From: Acidobacteriota bacterium
GTDB taxonomy: Bacteria; Acidobacteriota; Thermoanaerobaculia; Multivoradales; JBCCEF01
Direction: 5' to 3'
Assembly: GCA_039030395.1 (NCBI GenBank)
Contig: JBCCEF010000001.1
Span: 353,315 to 417,314 of the forward strand
DNA: 64,000 nt
A model generated the notes under the pieces. That model did not search any database and was not told the origin of the DNA. It saw only the letters and a program-made list of their open reading frames with translations. Positions within the stretch are counted from its first letter, which is position 1. Each line of letters opens with the position of its first letter. Positions 38,565 through 46,536 of this stretch are shown here, piece after piece. Position numbers and translations under genes: made by a program.

Positions 38565-39781
38565 GCAGCCGTCGGAGGCAAGATTTTCGAGCGTCCCGTG
38601 GGATGGCGGTGCTGGCACTGGCCGGTGCGCTGTTCGGAATCGTCACCAGCCCGCCGGCGGCGGCGCAGTCTCGCGGCGTCGACCTACTCCTCCTGGAGCC
38701 AACCCGCGGCAAGCCGCTCTTTGGCCCCAACGAGGCGGTGATCGAGCTGGTCGGCGACTTCCCCATCGACCAGGTCGAAGTGGAGCTCGACGGCGAGATC
38801 GTCGCCGAGAAGACAGCGCCTCCCTGGCGCATTCCGTTCCACGCCGGAGACGACAACCGCGACCATCAACTGGTGGTCCGCGCGCTGCTCCGCGGCCGCC
38901 TGGTGGCGGAGACGGTAGCGGACTTTCCGGCCTTCCAGGTGAACTCCGAGATCGACGCCAAGCTGCGGCCGGTGTACGTGACCGCCAGCCGCCAGGGCGG
39001 CCGGTTGCTCGACCTGGAGGCGAAGGACTTCACCCTCTATGCCGGCAACGAGCGGCAGGAGATCGTCACCTTCGCCCGCGGCGATGTCGAGATCGCCGCC
39101 AGCATCCTGGTGGACGCCAGTTCCAGCATGGCCGGGCGGCGGCTGCGCTTCGCCGTTTCCGGCGCCTCGACCTTCGTCGAGGGCCTCGACGGCGAACACG
39201 ACGAGGCGGCGGTACGCCTGTTCTCCGACCGGTTGCTCTTCCGCTCGCCCTTCGATCCATCGCCGGAGCGGGTGCTCTCAGGACTCGAGCGGGTGGATCC
39301 AGTGGGCGGCACTGCCCTAGCGGACCACCTTTATCTGGGCCTCAAGGAACTCGAAGAACGCCGCGGCCGACGGGTCTTGCTGCTGCTCTCCGACGGCGTG
39401 GACACCCATAGTGCCGTCGACCTCGGGGACGTCGCCTGGCTGGCCCGCCGCAGCCGGGCTCAGCTCTACTGGATCCGCACCGATCCGCGGGAGCAGGAAA
39501 CCTCCCGTTTCTCCTCCTGGAAGAATGCCGACACTTATCGCAACGAGTGGAACCTTCTGCACAAGATGGTGCGCGATTCCGGCGGCCGGGTGATCACCCT
39601 CAACCGCATCGAGGAAACCGCCGGTGCGGTGCGGGAGATCCTCCAGGAGCTGCGGGAGCAGTACGTGCTCGGCTTCAATCCGCCGGACGGCCCCGGAGAC
39701 GGTCGCTGGCAGCGGTTGACGGTGCGGGTGTCGCGGCCCGGCGTGGACCTGCGCTATCGCGAGGGTTACATTTCCGACTAG
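38561..39781 (+). CDS. Secreted VWA-domain protein with intact metal site, third gene of the VWA operon
   Basis: The protein is 406 aa. ATG 38561 overlaps the previous stop in ATGA. A signal peptide ends near PAAAQSRG. An N-terminal beta-sandwich (VIELVGDFPIDQVEVELDGE) precedes LLDLEAKDFTLYAGNE. The VWA domain has a complete metal-ion-dependent adhesion site: DASSSMAG, a Thr in GGTALADHL, and LLLLSDGVDTH. It ends LGFNPPDGP...YREGYISD, as in other acidobacterial family members. Unlike the first VWA protein of the operon it can bind Mg/Mn in the usual way, so it may be the ligand-binding partner. Its TAG stop is part of the hairpin that follows. Confidence 0.87.
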   Translation: MSSRRRQDFRASRGMAVLALAGALFGIVTSPPAAAQSRGVDLLLLEPTRGKPLFGPNEAVIELVGDFPIDQVEVELDGEIVAEKTAPPWRIPFHAGDDNRDHQLVVRALLRGRLVAETVADFPAFQVNSEIDAKLRPVYVTASRQGGRLLDLEAKDFTLYAGNERQEIVTFARGDVEIAASILVDASSSMAGRRLRFAVSGASTFVEGLDGEHDEAAVRLFSDRLLFRSPFDPSPERVLSGLERVDPVGGTALADHLYLGLKELEERRGRRVLLLLSDGVDTHSAVDLGDVAWLARRSRAQLYWIRTDPREQETSRFSSWKNADTYRNEWNLLHKMVRDSGGRVITLNRIEETAGAVREILQELREQYVLGFNPPDGPGDGRWQRLTVRVSRPGVDLRYREGYISD

Positions 39782-39829
39782 CAGGTTGCTGAAAAAGGCC
39801 TTCGGCCTGTCATTTCAGCTACCCTGCTA
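39779..39829 (+). repeat. Hairpin that includes the VWA stop codon
   Basis: TAGCAGG-TTGCTGAAA (39779-39794) pairs with TTTCAGCTACCCTGCTA (39813-39829) with one bulge, with an inner AGGCC/GGCCT stem-loop. The first three bases are the TAG stop of the VWA gene. The same arrangement recurs on the minus strand at 51251-51299. Confidence 0.75.
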
Positions 39830-39840
39830 GCTTCTCTTTC

Positions 39841-39920
39841 AGGGGGCTGGGCGCTCCCTCGCCCGAAAACACCAATGTTTTCGGGCTCACCCCGTCCTCA
39901 TCGGGCTACGCCCGCTGCCT
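39841..39920 (+). repeat. Composite post-stop hairpin element, copy 1
   Basis: From 5' to 3': AGGGGGCTGGGCGCTCCCTC (39841-39860); a 10-bp stem with a CCAA loop (39862-39885); CACCCCGTCCTC; a short stem CGGGC/GCCCG (39902-39914); and GCCTCG. The same order occurs at 43919 and, inverted, at 51161-51238, with different stem sequences. It lies between the convergent VWA and CoA-ligase genes. Confidence 0.72.
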
Positions 39921-39981
39921 CGGTCTTCGACCTCGGAGGCGGATCGCTCAGATCCTTCGCCCATGCACTCACTCCAACTAG

Positions 39982-41550
39982 CTAGGCCTGAATCTCTTCC
40001 AATCGTCTTTTCAAGGCGCCGCGGTCGATTTTGCCGAGGTGCGTGCGGGGGAATTCCTCCAGGCGGATCACCCGGCGGGGATGTTTGTAGGGCTCGAGAG
40101 CGTCCAGAACGTGGTCTTTCAAGGCCTGTTCCAGTGCATCGTCGCCGCCGGCCTCCTCGGTAGAACCGTCCTTCACCCGCACGGCGGCCAACGGCTTCAC
40201 CAGGCCCGTGGCGTTTTCCACCCCGACAACGGCGCACTCGACCACCGCGGGATGACGCATCAGGCAGCTCTCCACCTCCTGCGGCGCCAGCCACTTGCCG
40301 CCCACCTTCAAGCAGTCGTCTCCGCGGCCGCAGTAGGTGAAATAGCCGTCCCCGTCGCGGCACACCAGATCGCCCGCCAAGAAGCCTCCATCCCGGAAGG
40401 CCTCCGCCGACTTCTCCGGATCGCCCCAGTATTCCAGCGCCGCCGAGTTCCCGCCCACCCACAGGCGCCCGATCTCGCCGTCCGGCAGCGACTGGCCATC
40501 CGGCCCGCGCACCTCGACCTCGAAACCCGGCACCGCCTGGCCGAGGGTGCCCGGCCGCACGGCGCCGGGCAGGTTGGTCACGAAGACGTGCCACATCTCG
40601 GCGGTGCCGAGCCCATCGAGCAACTCGACTCCGAAGGTTTCCCGCCACCGCTCGTGGAGCGGCACCGGCAAGGCCTCACCGGCTGAGGTGGCAAAACGTA
40701 GGCAGGAGAGATCCTGCTCCACCGCCGCCGGGTGAGCCACCATCTGGCCGACCATGGTGGGTACATTGATCAGGATAGTCGGCCGGTGGCGCCGAACCTG
40801 CTCGAAGAGGATCTCCGCTGTCGGGTGTTCCGGGAAGAGCACCGCCGAGGCGCCGACGGCAAAGGGAAACAGCAGATTCGAGCCGGTGGCATAGCCGAAG
40901 AAGAGCTTCGGCACCGACAGGGCGATGTCGTCTTCCCGATAGCCCAGGGCGCGGCGAGCATAGAGTTCGGTGGTGTTGGCGAAAGAGCGGTGGGGCTGTA
41001 CGACGGCCTTGGGCTTTCCCGTCGTGCCGCCGGAAAAAAGCCAGAAGGCGGGATCTTCACGGTTCGTCCCGAGGGTGGTGGACGGTCTCTCGCCCACGGC
41101 CTCTAAGGCCGTCGCTTCCAGCGTCGCGATCTTCGCAGCATCCACCCGTTGGGGATTCCTCTCTCCGAGGGTCATGGCCTCGGCGCAGGCCGCAGCCGCG
41201 CCCTCTCCGACCAGGATCACCGCAGCCCGGCTATCGTCGAACAGATGCCGCAAGGCCTCCGCCTGCAGGCGCGGGTTGACCATCACCACCACCGCGCCGA
41301 CCTTCAAGATGCCGAAGATCGCCCCCACGAAAGCGGCGCCATCCGGTAGGGCGACCAGAATCCGCTCGCCTCGCTCGACCCTCTGATTCCGCAACAGCTC
41401 GGCGAAGCCTTCGGCCAGGGCATGGACCTCGCCATAGCTCCAGTTGCGCTCCGGCGTGCGCAATGCCACTCGATCCGCGCGCCCCTCGGCGATGTGCCGA
41501 TCGAGAAATCGCTCAGCGATGTTCAACTGCACTGGGAGATCAACCGGCAT
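39982..41550 (-). CDS. Benzoate/aminobenzoate-type CoA ligase
   Basis: The protein is 522 aa, an ANL-superfamily adenylate-forming enzyme. NIAERFLDRHIAEGRADRVA at the N-terminus is typical of the benzoate-CoA ligase group. The ATP loop is SGGTTGKPKAV, A5 reads DGLGTAEMWH, A8 reads GRGDDCLKVGGKWLAP, and the C-terminal catalytic lysine is in THLGKIDRG. It should convert an aromatic acid, ATP and CoA into the acyl-CoA in the cytosol. It diverges from a kynureninase-like gene across 118 bases. If that enzyme makes anthranilate, this ligase could be 2-aminobenzoate-CoA ligase, but benzoate or another aryl acid is equally possible from sequence alone. Confidence 0.85.
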   Translation of the reverse strand: MPVDLPVQLNIAERFLDRHIAEGRADRVALRTPERNWSYGEVHALAEGFAELLRNQRVERGERILVALPDGAAFVGAIFGILKVGAVVVMVNPRLQAEALRHLFDDSRAAVILVGEGAAAACAEAMTLGERNPQRVDAAKIATLEATALEAVGERPSTTLGTNREDPAFWLFSGGTTGKPKAVVQPHRSFANTTELYARRALGYREDDIALSVPKLFFGYATGSNLLFPFAVGASAVLFPEHPTAEILFEQVRRHRPTILINVPTMVGQMVAHPAAVEQDLSCLRFATSAGEALPVPLHERWRETFGVELLDGLGTAEMWHVFVTNLPGAVRPGTLGQAVPGFEVEVRGPDGQSLPDGEIGRLWVGGNSAALEYWGDPEKSAEAFRDGGFLAGDLVCRDGDGYFTYCGRGDDCLKVGGKWLAPQEVESCLMRHPAVVECAVVGVENATGLVKPLAAVRVKDGSTEEAGGDDALEQALKDHVLDALEPYKHPRRVIRLEEFPRTHLGKIDRGALKRRLEEIQA

Positions 41551-41668
41551 TTTCTATTCAGCCTCCGGAAGGGGCGAGTCGTTTGTACACGGCTACTCCT
41601 GAATGGTACTCGGGAACCCGCCGACTGTCATCTGGGGGAACACGAGCGATTGGTAGAGTGCCCCAGCC

Positions 41669-42838
41669 ATGCTCAAACGCCACTTTTCCCACGCCTTCGC
41701 CGACGATCCGGACCGCCTCCACTTTGCCGCTCACAGCCATCATCTGTGGCCGGATGTGACCTTCGAGGCGCAGCAGCAGCACTGGCTGGATGCCGCCCGG
41801 ATGGCGGACTCGAAGTGGGACAAGGTGCTCGGCGAAGAGTGGCCCGAGGCGCAGGCGCACATCGCCCGGCTTCTCCGTCTTTCGCACCCAAAACGCATTG
41901 CCGTCGCACCGAGTGTGCACGACTTCGTGACCCGTATCTTCACCTGCTTCGAAGGGCAGCGGCGACCGGTACGCATTCTCTCGACGGACAGCGAATTCCA
42001 CAGCTTCTCGCGCCAAGCGAGGCGTTGGGAGGAGGCTGGGGTCGCGACCGTCGAGCGGGTCGCCGTCGCGCCCTTCGAGACCTTCCAGCAACGGTTCGCC
42101 GCAGCCATCGCCGCCGGCGGACACGATCTGGTGTACTTCAGCCAGGTGTTCTACAACTCCGCCTTCGCGGTGCCAGACCCGGCGGCCTTGGTGGAGGCGA
42201 TACCGGATCCAGAGACCTTTGTGGTGATCGACGGGTACCACGGGTTCATGGCCCTGCCGACGGACCTGTCGGCGATCGAAGAGCGCGCTTTTTACACCGC
42301 CGGCGGCTACAAATACGCGATGAGCGGCGAGGGCATCTGTTTTATGCACTGCCCGCCCGGCTTCGGCCGGCGGCCGGTGGACACCGGCTGGTTCGCGGCC
42401 TTTGGCGAACTCACCGCCGGCCGGGACCCAGACCGCGTGCCCTTCTCCGAGGACGGCTACCGATTTTTTGGCGCCACCTTCGACCACACCGGCCTCTACC
42501 GCTTCAACGCCGTGCAGCGCCTGCTGCAACGGGCAGAAGTGACGGTAGATCACATCCACCGCCATGTGGTTGCCTTACAGAAGCGGTTTCTCGCCGGCCT
42601 GCATGAGATGTCCGCCGGCGAGCTATCGGCGGCGGAATTGGTGCCGCCGCCGGACAATCCGCACCGGGGGCATTTCCTGGTCTTCCGTACCGCAGAGGCC
42701 GGCGATCTCCACCGCCGCCTCGCCGACGCCGGCGTCGGGACGGACTTCCGCGACGACCGCCTGCGTCTCGGTTTCGGCGTCTACCAGGAGCCGGCGGACG
42801 TGGATCGTCTGCTGGAAGTACTTCAGCGAATCGGTTGA
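41669..42838 (+). CDS. Class V aminotransferase-fold PLP enzyme, kynureninase-like
   Basis: The protein is 389 aa. The PLP-binding lysine is probably Lys215 in TAGGYKYAMSGEG. FVVIDGYHGFMALP supplies the Asp that contacts the cofactor pyridine, and HSHHLWPDVTFEA near the N-terminus is shared with kynureninase-like proteins. The C-terminal small domain ends LRLGFGVYQEPADVDRLLE. It might cleave kynurenine to anthranilate and alanine or act on a related substrate. The neighbouring aryl-CoA ligase fits the first option. The kynurenine formamidase and tryptophan dioxygenase are not in this window. Confidence 0.72.
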   Translation: MLKRHFSHAFADDPDRLHFAAHSHHLWPDVTFEAQQQHWLDAARMADSKWDKVLGEEWPEAQAHIARLLRLSHPKRIAVAPSVHDFVTRIFTCFEGQRRPVRILSTDSEFHSFSRQARRWEEAGVATVERVAVAPFETFQQRFAAAIAAGGHDLVYFSQVFYNSAFAVPDPAALVEAIPDPETFVVIDGYHGFMALPTDLSAIEERAFYTAGGYKYAMSGEGICFMHCPPGFGRRPVDTGWFAAFGELTAGRDPDRVPFSEDGYRFFGATFDHTGLYRFNAVQRLLQRAEVTVDHIHRHVVALQKRFLAGLHEMSAGELSAAELVPPPDNPHRGHFLVFRTAEAGDLHRRLADAGVGTDFRDDRLRLGFGVYQEPADVDRLLEVLQRIG

Positions 42839-42855
42839 CCGGTAAGCCTTCGCGC

Positions 42856-42899
42856 TTTGCCCTGACTACGCAAACGAGTAATATGCGTAGGTTCGTTTG
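42856..42899 (+). promoter_or_regulatory. Candidate promoter with two interlaced inverted repeats
   Basis: The -35 TTTGCC (42856-42861) and -10 TAATAT (42879-42884) are 17 bases apart, about 110 bases before the metalloprotease start. CTACGCA (42866-42872)/TGCGTAG (42884-42890) and CAAACGA (42871-42877)/TCGTTTG (42893-42899) interlock around the -10 box, as expected for a repressor site. No regulator is known. Confidence 0.5.
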
Positions 42900-42995
42900 A
42901 GTGTAAAGGTTTCACCTGCACTCGCCTCAAGGCGCAGCGGCGCGGCGTTCGTGCGGCTCGTCATTTCTATTAGTAAATACATTCTGGAAGAAGAC

Positions 42996-43913
42996 ATGAA
43001 GAAAATATTGCTTTCCGGACTGATTGTGACTCTCTGTTCTACTGTGGCGTGGGCCGAGGCGTACAGCGAGAAAGCCGAGCGGGCTTTCCCGGAGCAGGAC
43101 GTTCATATGCTCGACGCCCAGGGCGACATCGTGCGCGGCACCCGCTGCGCGGTGAAGAATCCAACGGACGAGCACGTCGCTCGCATCCAGAGGCAGGTGG
43201 ACGAGTGGATCCGCCACAACGTCTTTACCCCGGAGAGCGCCGCCAGCATCAACATTCCGGTGGCCTTCCACGTGGTCTACAAGCGCCGCCGCGGAGTGAC
43301 TACCGGCAACGTGCCGCAGTCGCAGATCGACGACCAGATCGACGTGCTCAACGCCGCATACGCCGGCACCGGCTTTTCCTTCACGCTGGCGAGCGTTGAC
43401 CGTACCCGCAGCAATCGGTGGTTCGACCGCTGCTACACCACCGGCCAGGAGCGCCGCATGAAGCAGGCGCTGACCGTCAGCCCGGCCACCACCCTCAACA
43501 TCTACACCTGCAACCCGGCCGGCGGCATCCTCGGCTGGGCCTACTTCCCGGATTCCTATCCGGAGTCGAGCTACTGGCACGGCGTGGTGCTCCTCCACTC
43601 CTCCCTGCCGGGCGGTTCCGCGGCGCCCTACAACCTGGGCGACACCGGCACCCACGAGGTGGGTCACTACCTGGGCCTTTACCATACCTTCCAAGGCGGC
43701 TGCTCCTCGCCGGGCGACGCGGTGGCGGATACGCCGCCGGAGGCTAGCCCGGCTTACGGTTGCCCGATCGGCCGCGACACCTGCGCCGGCGGTGGCCCGG
43801 ATCCGATCTTCAATTTCATGGACTACACCGACGATGCCTGCATGGATGAATTCACGGCCGGCCAGACCAGCCGCATGCACGCCATGGTCTCCACCTACAA
43901 GCCCAGCCTGTAG
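42996..43913 (+). CDS. Secreted M43-family zinc metalloprotease (pappalysin/cytophagalysin type)
   Basis: The protein is about 305 aa. The signal peptide MKKILLSGLIVTLCSTVAWA is followed by a propeptide-like segment with one cysteine (GTRCAVKNPTDEH), which might act as a cysteine switch. The catalytic domain has the extended zinc motif HEVGHYLGLYH at residues 220-230 and the Met-turn NFMDYTDDACM. Paired cysteines (CSSPGD, YGCPIGRDTC) are typical of M43B. ATG 42996 is preceded by GGAAGAAG. It should be exported and act on extracellular proteins or peptides. It stands alone, with a possible operator upstream and a composite hairpin element directly after the stop. Confidence 0.9.
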   Translation: MKKILLSGLIVTLCSTVAWAEAYSEKAERAFPEQDVHMLDAQGDIVRGTRCAVKNPTDEHVARIQRQVDEWIRHNVFTPESAASINIPVAFHVVYKRRRGVTTGNVPQSQIDDQIDVLNAAYAGTGFSFTLASVDRTRSNRWFDRCYTTGQERRMKQALTVSPATTLNIYTCNPAGGILGWAYFPDSYPESSYWHGVVLLHSSLPGGSAAPYNLGDTGTHEVGHYLGLYHTFQGGCSSPGDAVADTPPEASPAYGCPIGRDTCAGGGPDPIFNFMDYTDDACMDEFTAGQTSRMHAMVSTYKPSL

Positions 43914-43918
43914 TTGTT

Positions 43919-44056
43919 AGGGGGCTGCGCCCCCCTCACCGCCAAGAAGTGTCTTTCTTGGCCGGACCACGCAGGCGGCACACCCCATCTTCGGCGGCAC
44001 TGCCGCCGCCTCGCCCGTCGGGCTCGGACGCAGTGTGCTGGTGAAATCCCAGCACA
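43919..44056 (+). repeat. Composite post-stop hairpin element, copy 2
   Basis: It starts six bases after the metalloprotease stop. Hairpin 1 is GGGGGC-TGC-GCCCCC (43920-43934). Hairpin 2 is GCCAAGAA/TTCTTGGC (43941-43962). CACCCCATCTTC follows, then hairpin 3 GGCGGC-ACT-GCCGCC (43993-44007) and GCCTCG. An extra stem TGTGCTGG/CCAGCACA (44034-44056) ends it. The order equals copies 1 and 3 but the stem sequences differ. The rest of the gap to 44152 holds no gene. Confidence 0.75.
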
Positions 44057-44152
44057 TTGCTGTCCACTTTCATCGGACTCCAGACTTCAACAACCTCACC
44101 CACTTTAGCCTTCTGAATCTGATCGGAAATCCTGGCATCTCACCCTGACCGA

Positions 44153-44713
44153 CTACGTTCCGCCCAACCGTTCCAGCAGATCCTCCAGGATGTCCGCCGC
44201 CAGGCCCCACACCCGGCGGTTGCCGATGTGGTAGCTCTTGACCCGCCGCTGCAGGCCGTCCACTTCGACAATTTTTTCCTCCACCAGGCTGGGGTTGGCG
44301 AAGGCGGAGAGCGGTAGCCGAAAGACCTCGGCGAAGCTTTCGCCGGCCTCCGCTTCGAGTTTCGCCGGCAGCGCCCCGATGCAGGGGGTGAGCAGGCCGC
44401 CCTCGAAACTCTCCACCGCATCGAGTTCCCCGAGGCGGAGCACGCCCTTGGGATGGATCTTCATCTGCTCCTCGGCGCCGCGCAGGGCGCCGGTCCACAC
44501 ATCTTCGCCCTTTTCCAGATCGGCGCCGGGGAAGGCTCCGCCGCCATCGTCGTCGCCATAACCGCGGCCGAGCTGCACCCACAGCTCGCCGGCATCGGCG
44601 GCCAACGGCACTAGCACCGCCCGCCGCGAGGTCGCCTCTACGATCGGCTCACGGCCGGGAGGCGCTTCGAGGCGGCGGCGGATCTCCAGGATCCAGCTTT
44701 GCGGTTCGGTCAT
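44153..44713 (-). CDS. Nudix-fold protein with degenerate Nudix box
   Basis: The protein is about 186 aa from ATG 44713. Size and layout (AVLVPLAADAGELWVQLGRG, GLLTPCIGALP, EVFRLPLSAFANP, VWGLAADILEDLL) match the CoA-pyrophosphatase-like Nudix branch. In the Nudix box, however, the expected RExxEE reads RGAEEQ and the final Gly is Lys (LRGAEEQMKIHP), so metal-dependent hydrolase activity may be lost or altered. It is the last gene of the glycosyltransferase operon, two bases after the GT-C stop. A lost-activity binding protein is as likely as an active hydrolase. Confidence 0.72.
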   Translation of the reverse strand: MTEPQSWILEIRRRLEAPPGREPIVEATSRRAVLVPLAADAGELWVQLGRGYGDDDGGGAFPGADLEKGEDVWTGALRGAEEQMKIHPKGVLRLGELDAVESFEGGLLTPCIGALPAKLEAEAGESFAEVFRLPLSAFANPSLVEEKIVEVDGLQRRVKSYHIGNRRVWGLAADILEDLLERLGGT

Positions 44714-44715
44714 CG

Positions 44716-46536
44716 TCAGGGAGTCTCTTTCGTTGAGGGTGTCACGGTGAAGGAGAGGGGTACGGGAGCCGCTCCGGGCAAACGAATCCGCAGCCGGTAC
44801 AGGTAGACATCCTCCCAAGTCCACCACATCGGATGAACGGCTCGCGGCTTGTCGAGCCCCACATCGAAGGCGACGCCGCCGGTGCCCCGCAGCAGCACTG
44901 CGCCGGGGGAACCGCCCGCCACCTCGATCTTGCTCGGCGCTTGCCGACCGAAGGAGAGGGTGAGCCCCTCGAGGCGCTGGCTGCTGCCGATCAGCAGGTC
45001 TCCGGACCGTCCGCCCGTCAGGCGCAGGCTCGCCCCGCCGTCAGCGGGCGAAGCGTCGCCGTTCAAGAACTTGACCCATAGGCCGCGGTGGCTGACGTCG
45101 CGCCCACCGGGGATGTGGCTTTGGGTGGTTTCGTAGGGCAGCAGCCGGCGGGCGATGACAGACGGATAGGCGTAGCGCCCGTCGTCAGCGATGGGGAAGC
45201 TCCGCGGAGCGGTCCATAGCGGATACAGATAGGGCGCCGCCAGCAGCACCACCGCCACGGCGGCCGTCAGACCACGACCGGGCGAGAGCCGGCGCCGGGC
45301 AGCACCGGCGGCCAGGTACCAAAAGGCCGGGTAGACGGGTAGGAAGTAGCGGTTCGCCAGCGCTCCGCCGCCGCCGAAGAAGTTGAACGGGCGCAGATAG
45401 AAAAGCACCAGGACGGCCGCCAGGACGGCCAGCAGCAGCGCCGCGCCGCGCAAGTCTCCGCGCATGGCGAAGAGCCCCAGCAGCAATGGCAGAAAGTACG
45501 GCAACACCCCGACGTTCTGGCCGAGCAGGAAGTACAGCCCATTCCAGGTCCACAGACGACGGTCGACGGGACGTTCCAGGGCACCTTCGTGAAGCCACGA
45601 GGTATTGCCCCAGCGCTCGACGGAGCGCGACCAGTCCTCGGCCGGAAAATCGATATCCGGAAAGCCGGTGCGCTCGTAGAAGCCTTGGCGTTCCCCACCG
45701 TAGCCAGTCCAGGAGCCGCCGGTTAGCCACTGACCGCCCCCGACGGCGGCGAAGACGAGCAGCGCTCCGGCGGCCAATGCCGCGATTCGCGGCAGTCGGC
45801 CCTGGCGCGGCACGGCGAGGGCCGCCGGCACCAGCAGGGCCAGGTAGAAGGGCCGAAAGGTTCCCGGCAGCACCAGGAGCATGCCCGCCAGCAGATATCT
45901 CCGGGCGCCGCCGCCGTCCTGCCAAATCTCCGGCAGAGAGGACCCCATCCGCCCGCCGCCGTGGGCGAGGGCCAGGCCGAGGGCCGATGCCGCCAGCAGA
46001 AAGAGATCCGCGTGCACCCAAAAGGTGTAGGCGAAGGTGACCGAGGCGAAGCAGAAGGCCGCCACCCAAGCGTCCGCCGCCGGTCCGATATAGCGCCGCA
46101 ACACCCGCGCCGAGGCGATCGCCGCCAGGGCCAGGAAGAGGGCGTTGGCGATGCCGGCACCGCGCACCGGTGCCAGGCGCACGAAGGGCGCCACGGCAAG
46201 GGCATAGGGCAAGGGTTTGCCGAAGGTGATGGTGTCGCCGCCGTCGCGGCTCTGCAGGATCAAACCATCGGGCTTTCGGCCCCAGTGCCGAAGGAAGCGC
46301 TGGTAGTCCTCGGCCTGGTAGCGCAGGTCGAAGTCCCAGGCCAGGCTGGCCGCCTGCATGGCATAGGTCGCCTCGTCCCCCACCAGCGCCGGCCAGGGTG
46401 ACCGGTCGAAGGTGACCGCGCCAAAGAGCAGGGCCGCCAGCAGCAGTCGGAGGAGCCACCGGCCGAGGGCTCCGCCCCGCTCGCCGCCCCCGAGAGCGGC
46501 GTCTTCTCGCTGCACAAACCCTTCGCCGACGCTCAC
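44716..46536 (-). CDS. GT-C-fold integral membrane glycosyltransferase
   Basis: The protein is 606 aa with about ten to twelve predicted membrane helices. After TM1 the first external loop carries VGDEATYAMQAASLAWDFDL, the Asp-Glu motif of PMT/ArnT-type GT-C enzymes that use lipid-linked sugars. A C-terminal soluble beta-domain of about 150 residues follows. The GTG start at 46536 overlaps the stop of the upstream GT4 gene in GTGA. It probably transfers a sugar from a polyprenyl-phosphate donor on the periplasmic face. Donor and acceptor are unknown. The Nudix-fold gene follows after two bases. Confidence 0.82.
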   Translation of the reverse strand: MSVGEGFVQREDAALGGGERGGALGRWLLRLLLAALLFGAVTFDRSPWPALVGDEATYAMQAASLAWDFDLRYQAEDYQRFLRHWGRKPDGLILQSRDGGDTITFGKPLPYALAVAPFVRLAPVRGAGIANALFLALAAIASARVLRRYIGPAADAWVAAFCFASVTFAYTFWVHADLFLLAASALGLALAHGGGRMGSSLPEIWQDGGGARRYLLAGMLLVLPGTFRPFYLALLVPAALAVPRQGRLPRIAALAAGALLVFAAVGGGQWLTGGSWTGYGGERQGFYERTGFPDIDFPAEDWSRSVERWGNTSWLHEGALERPVDRRLWTWNGLYFLLGQNVGVLPYFLPLLLGLFAMRGDLRGAALLLAVLAAVLVLFYLRPFNFFGGGGALANRYFLPVYPAFWYLAAGAARRRLSPGRGLTAAVAVVLLAAPYLYPLWTAPRSFPIADDGRYAYPSVIARRLLPYETTQSHIPGGRDVSHRGLWVKFLNGDASPADGGASLRLTGGRSGDLLIGSSQRLEGLTLSFGRQAPSKIEVAGGSPGAVLLRGTGGVAFDVGLDKPRAVHPMWWTWEDVYLYRLRIRLPGAAPVPLSFTVTPSTKETP

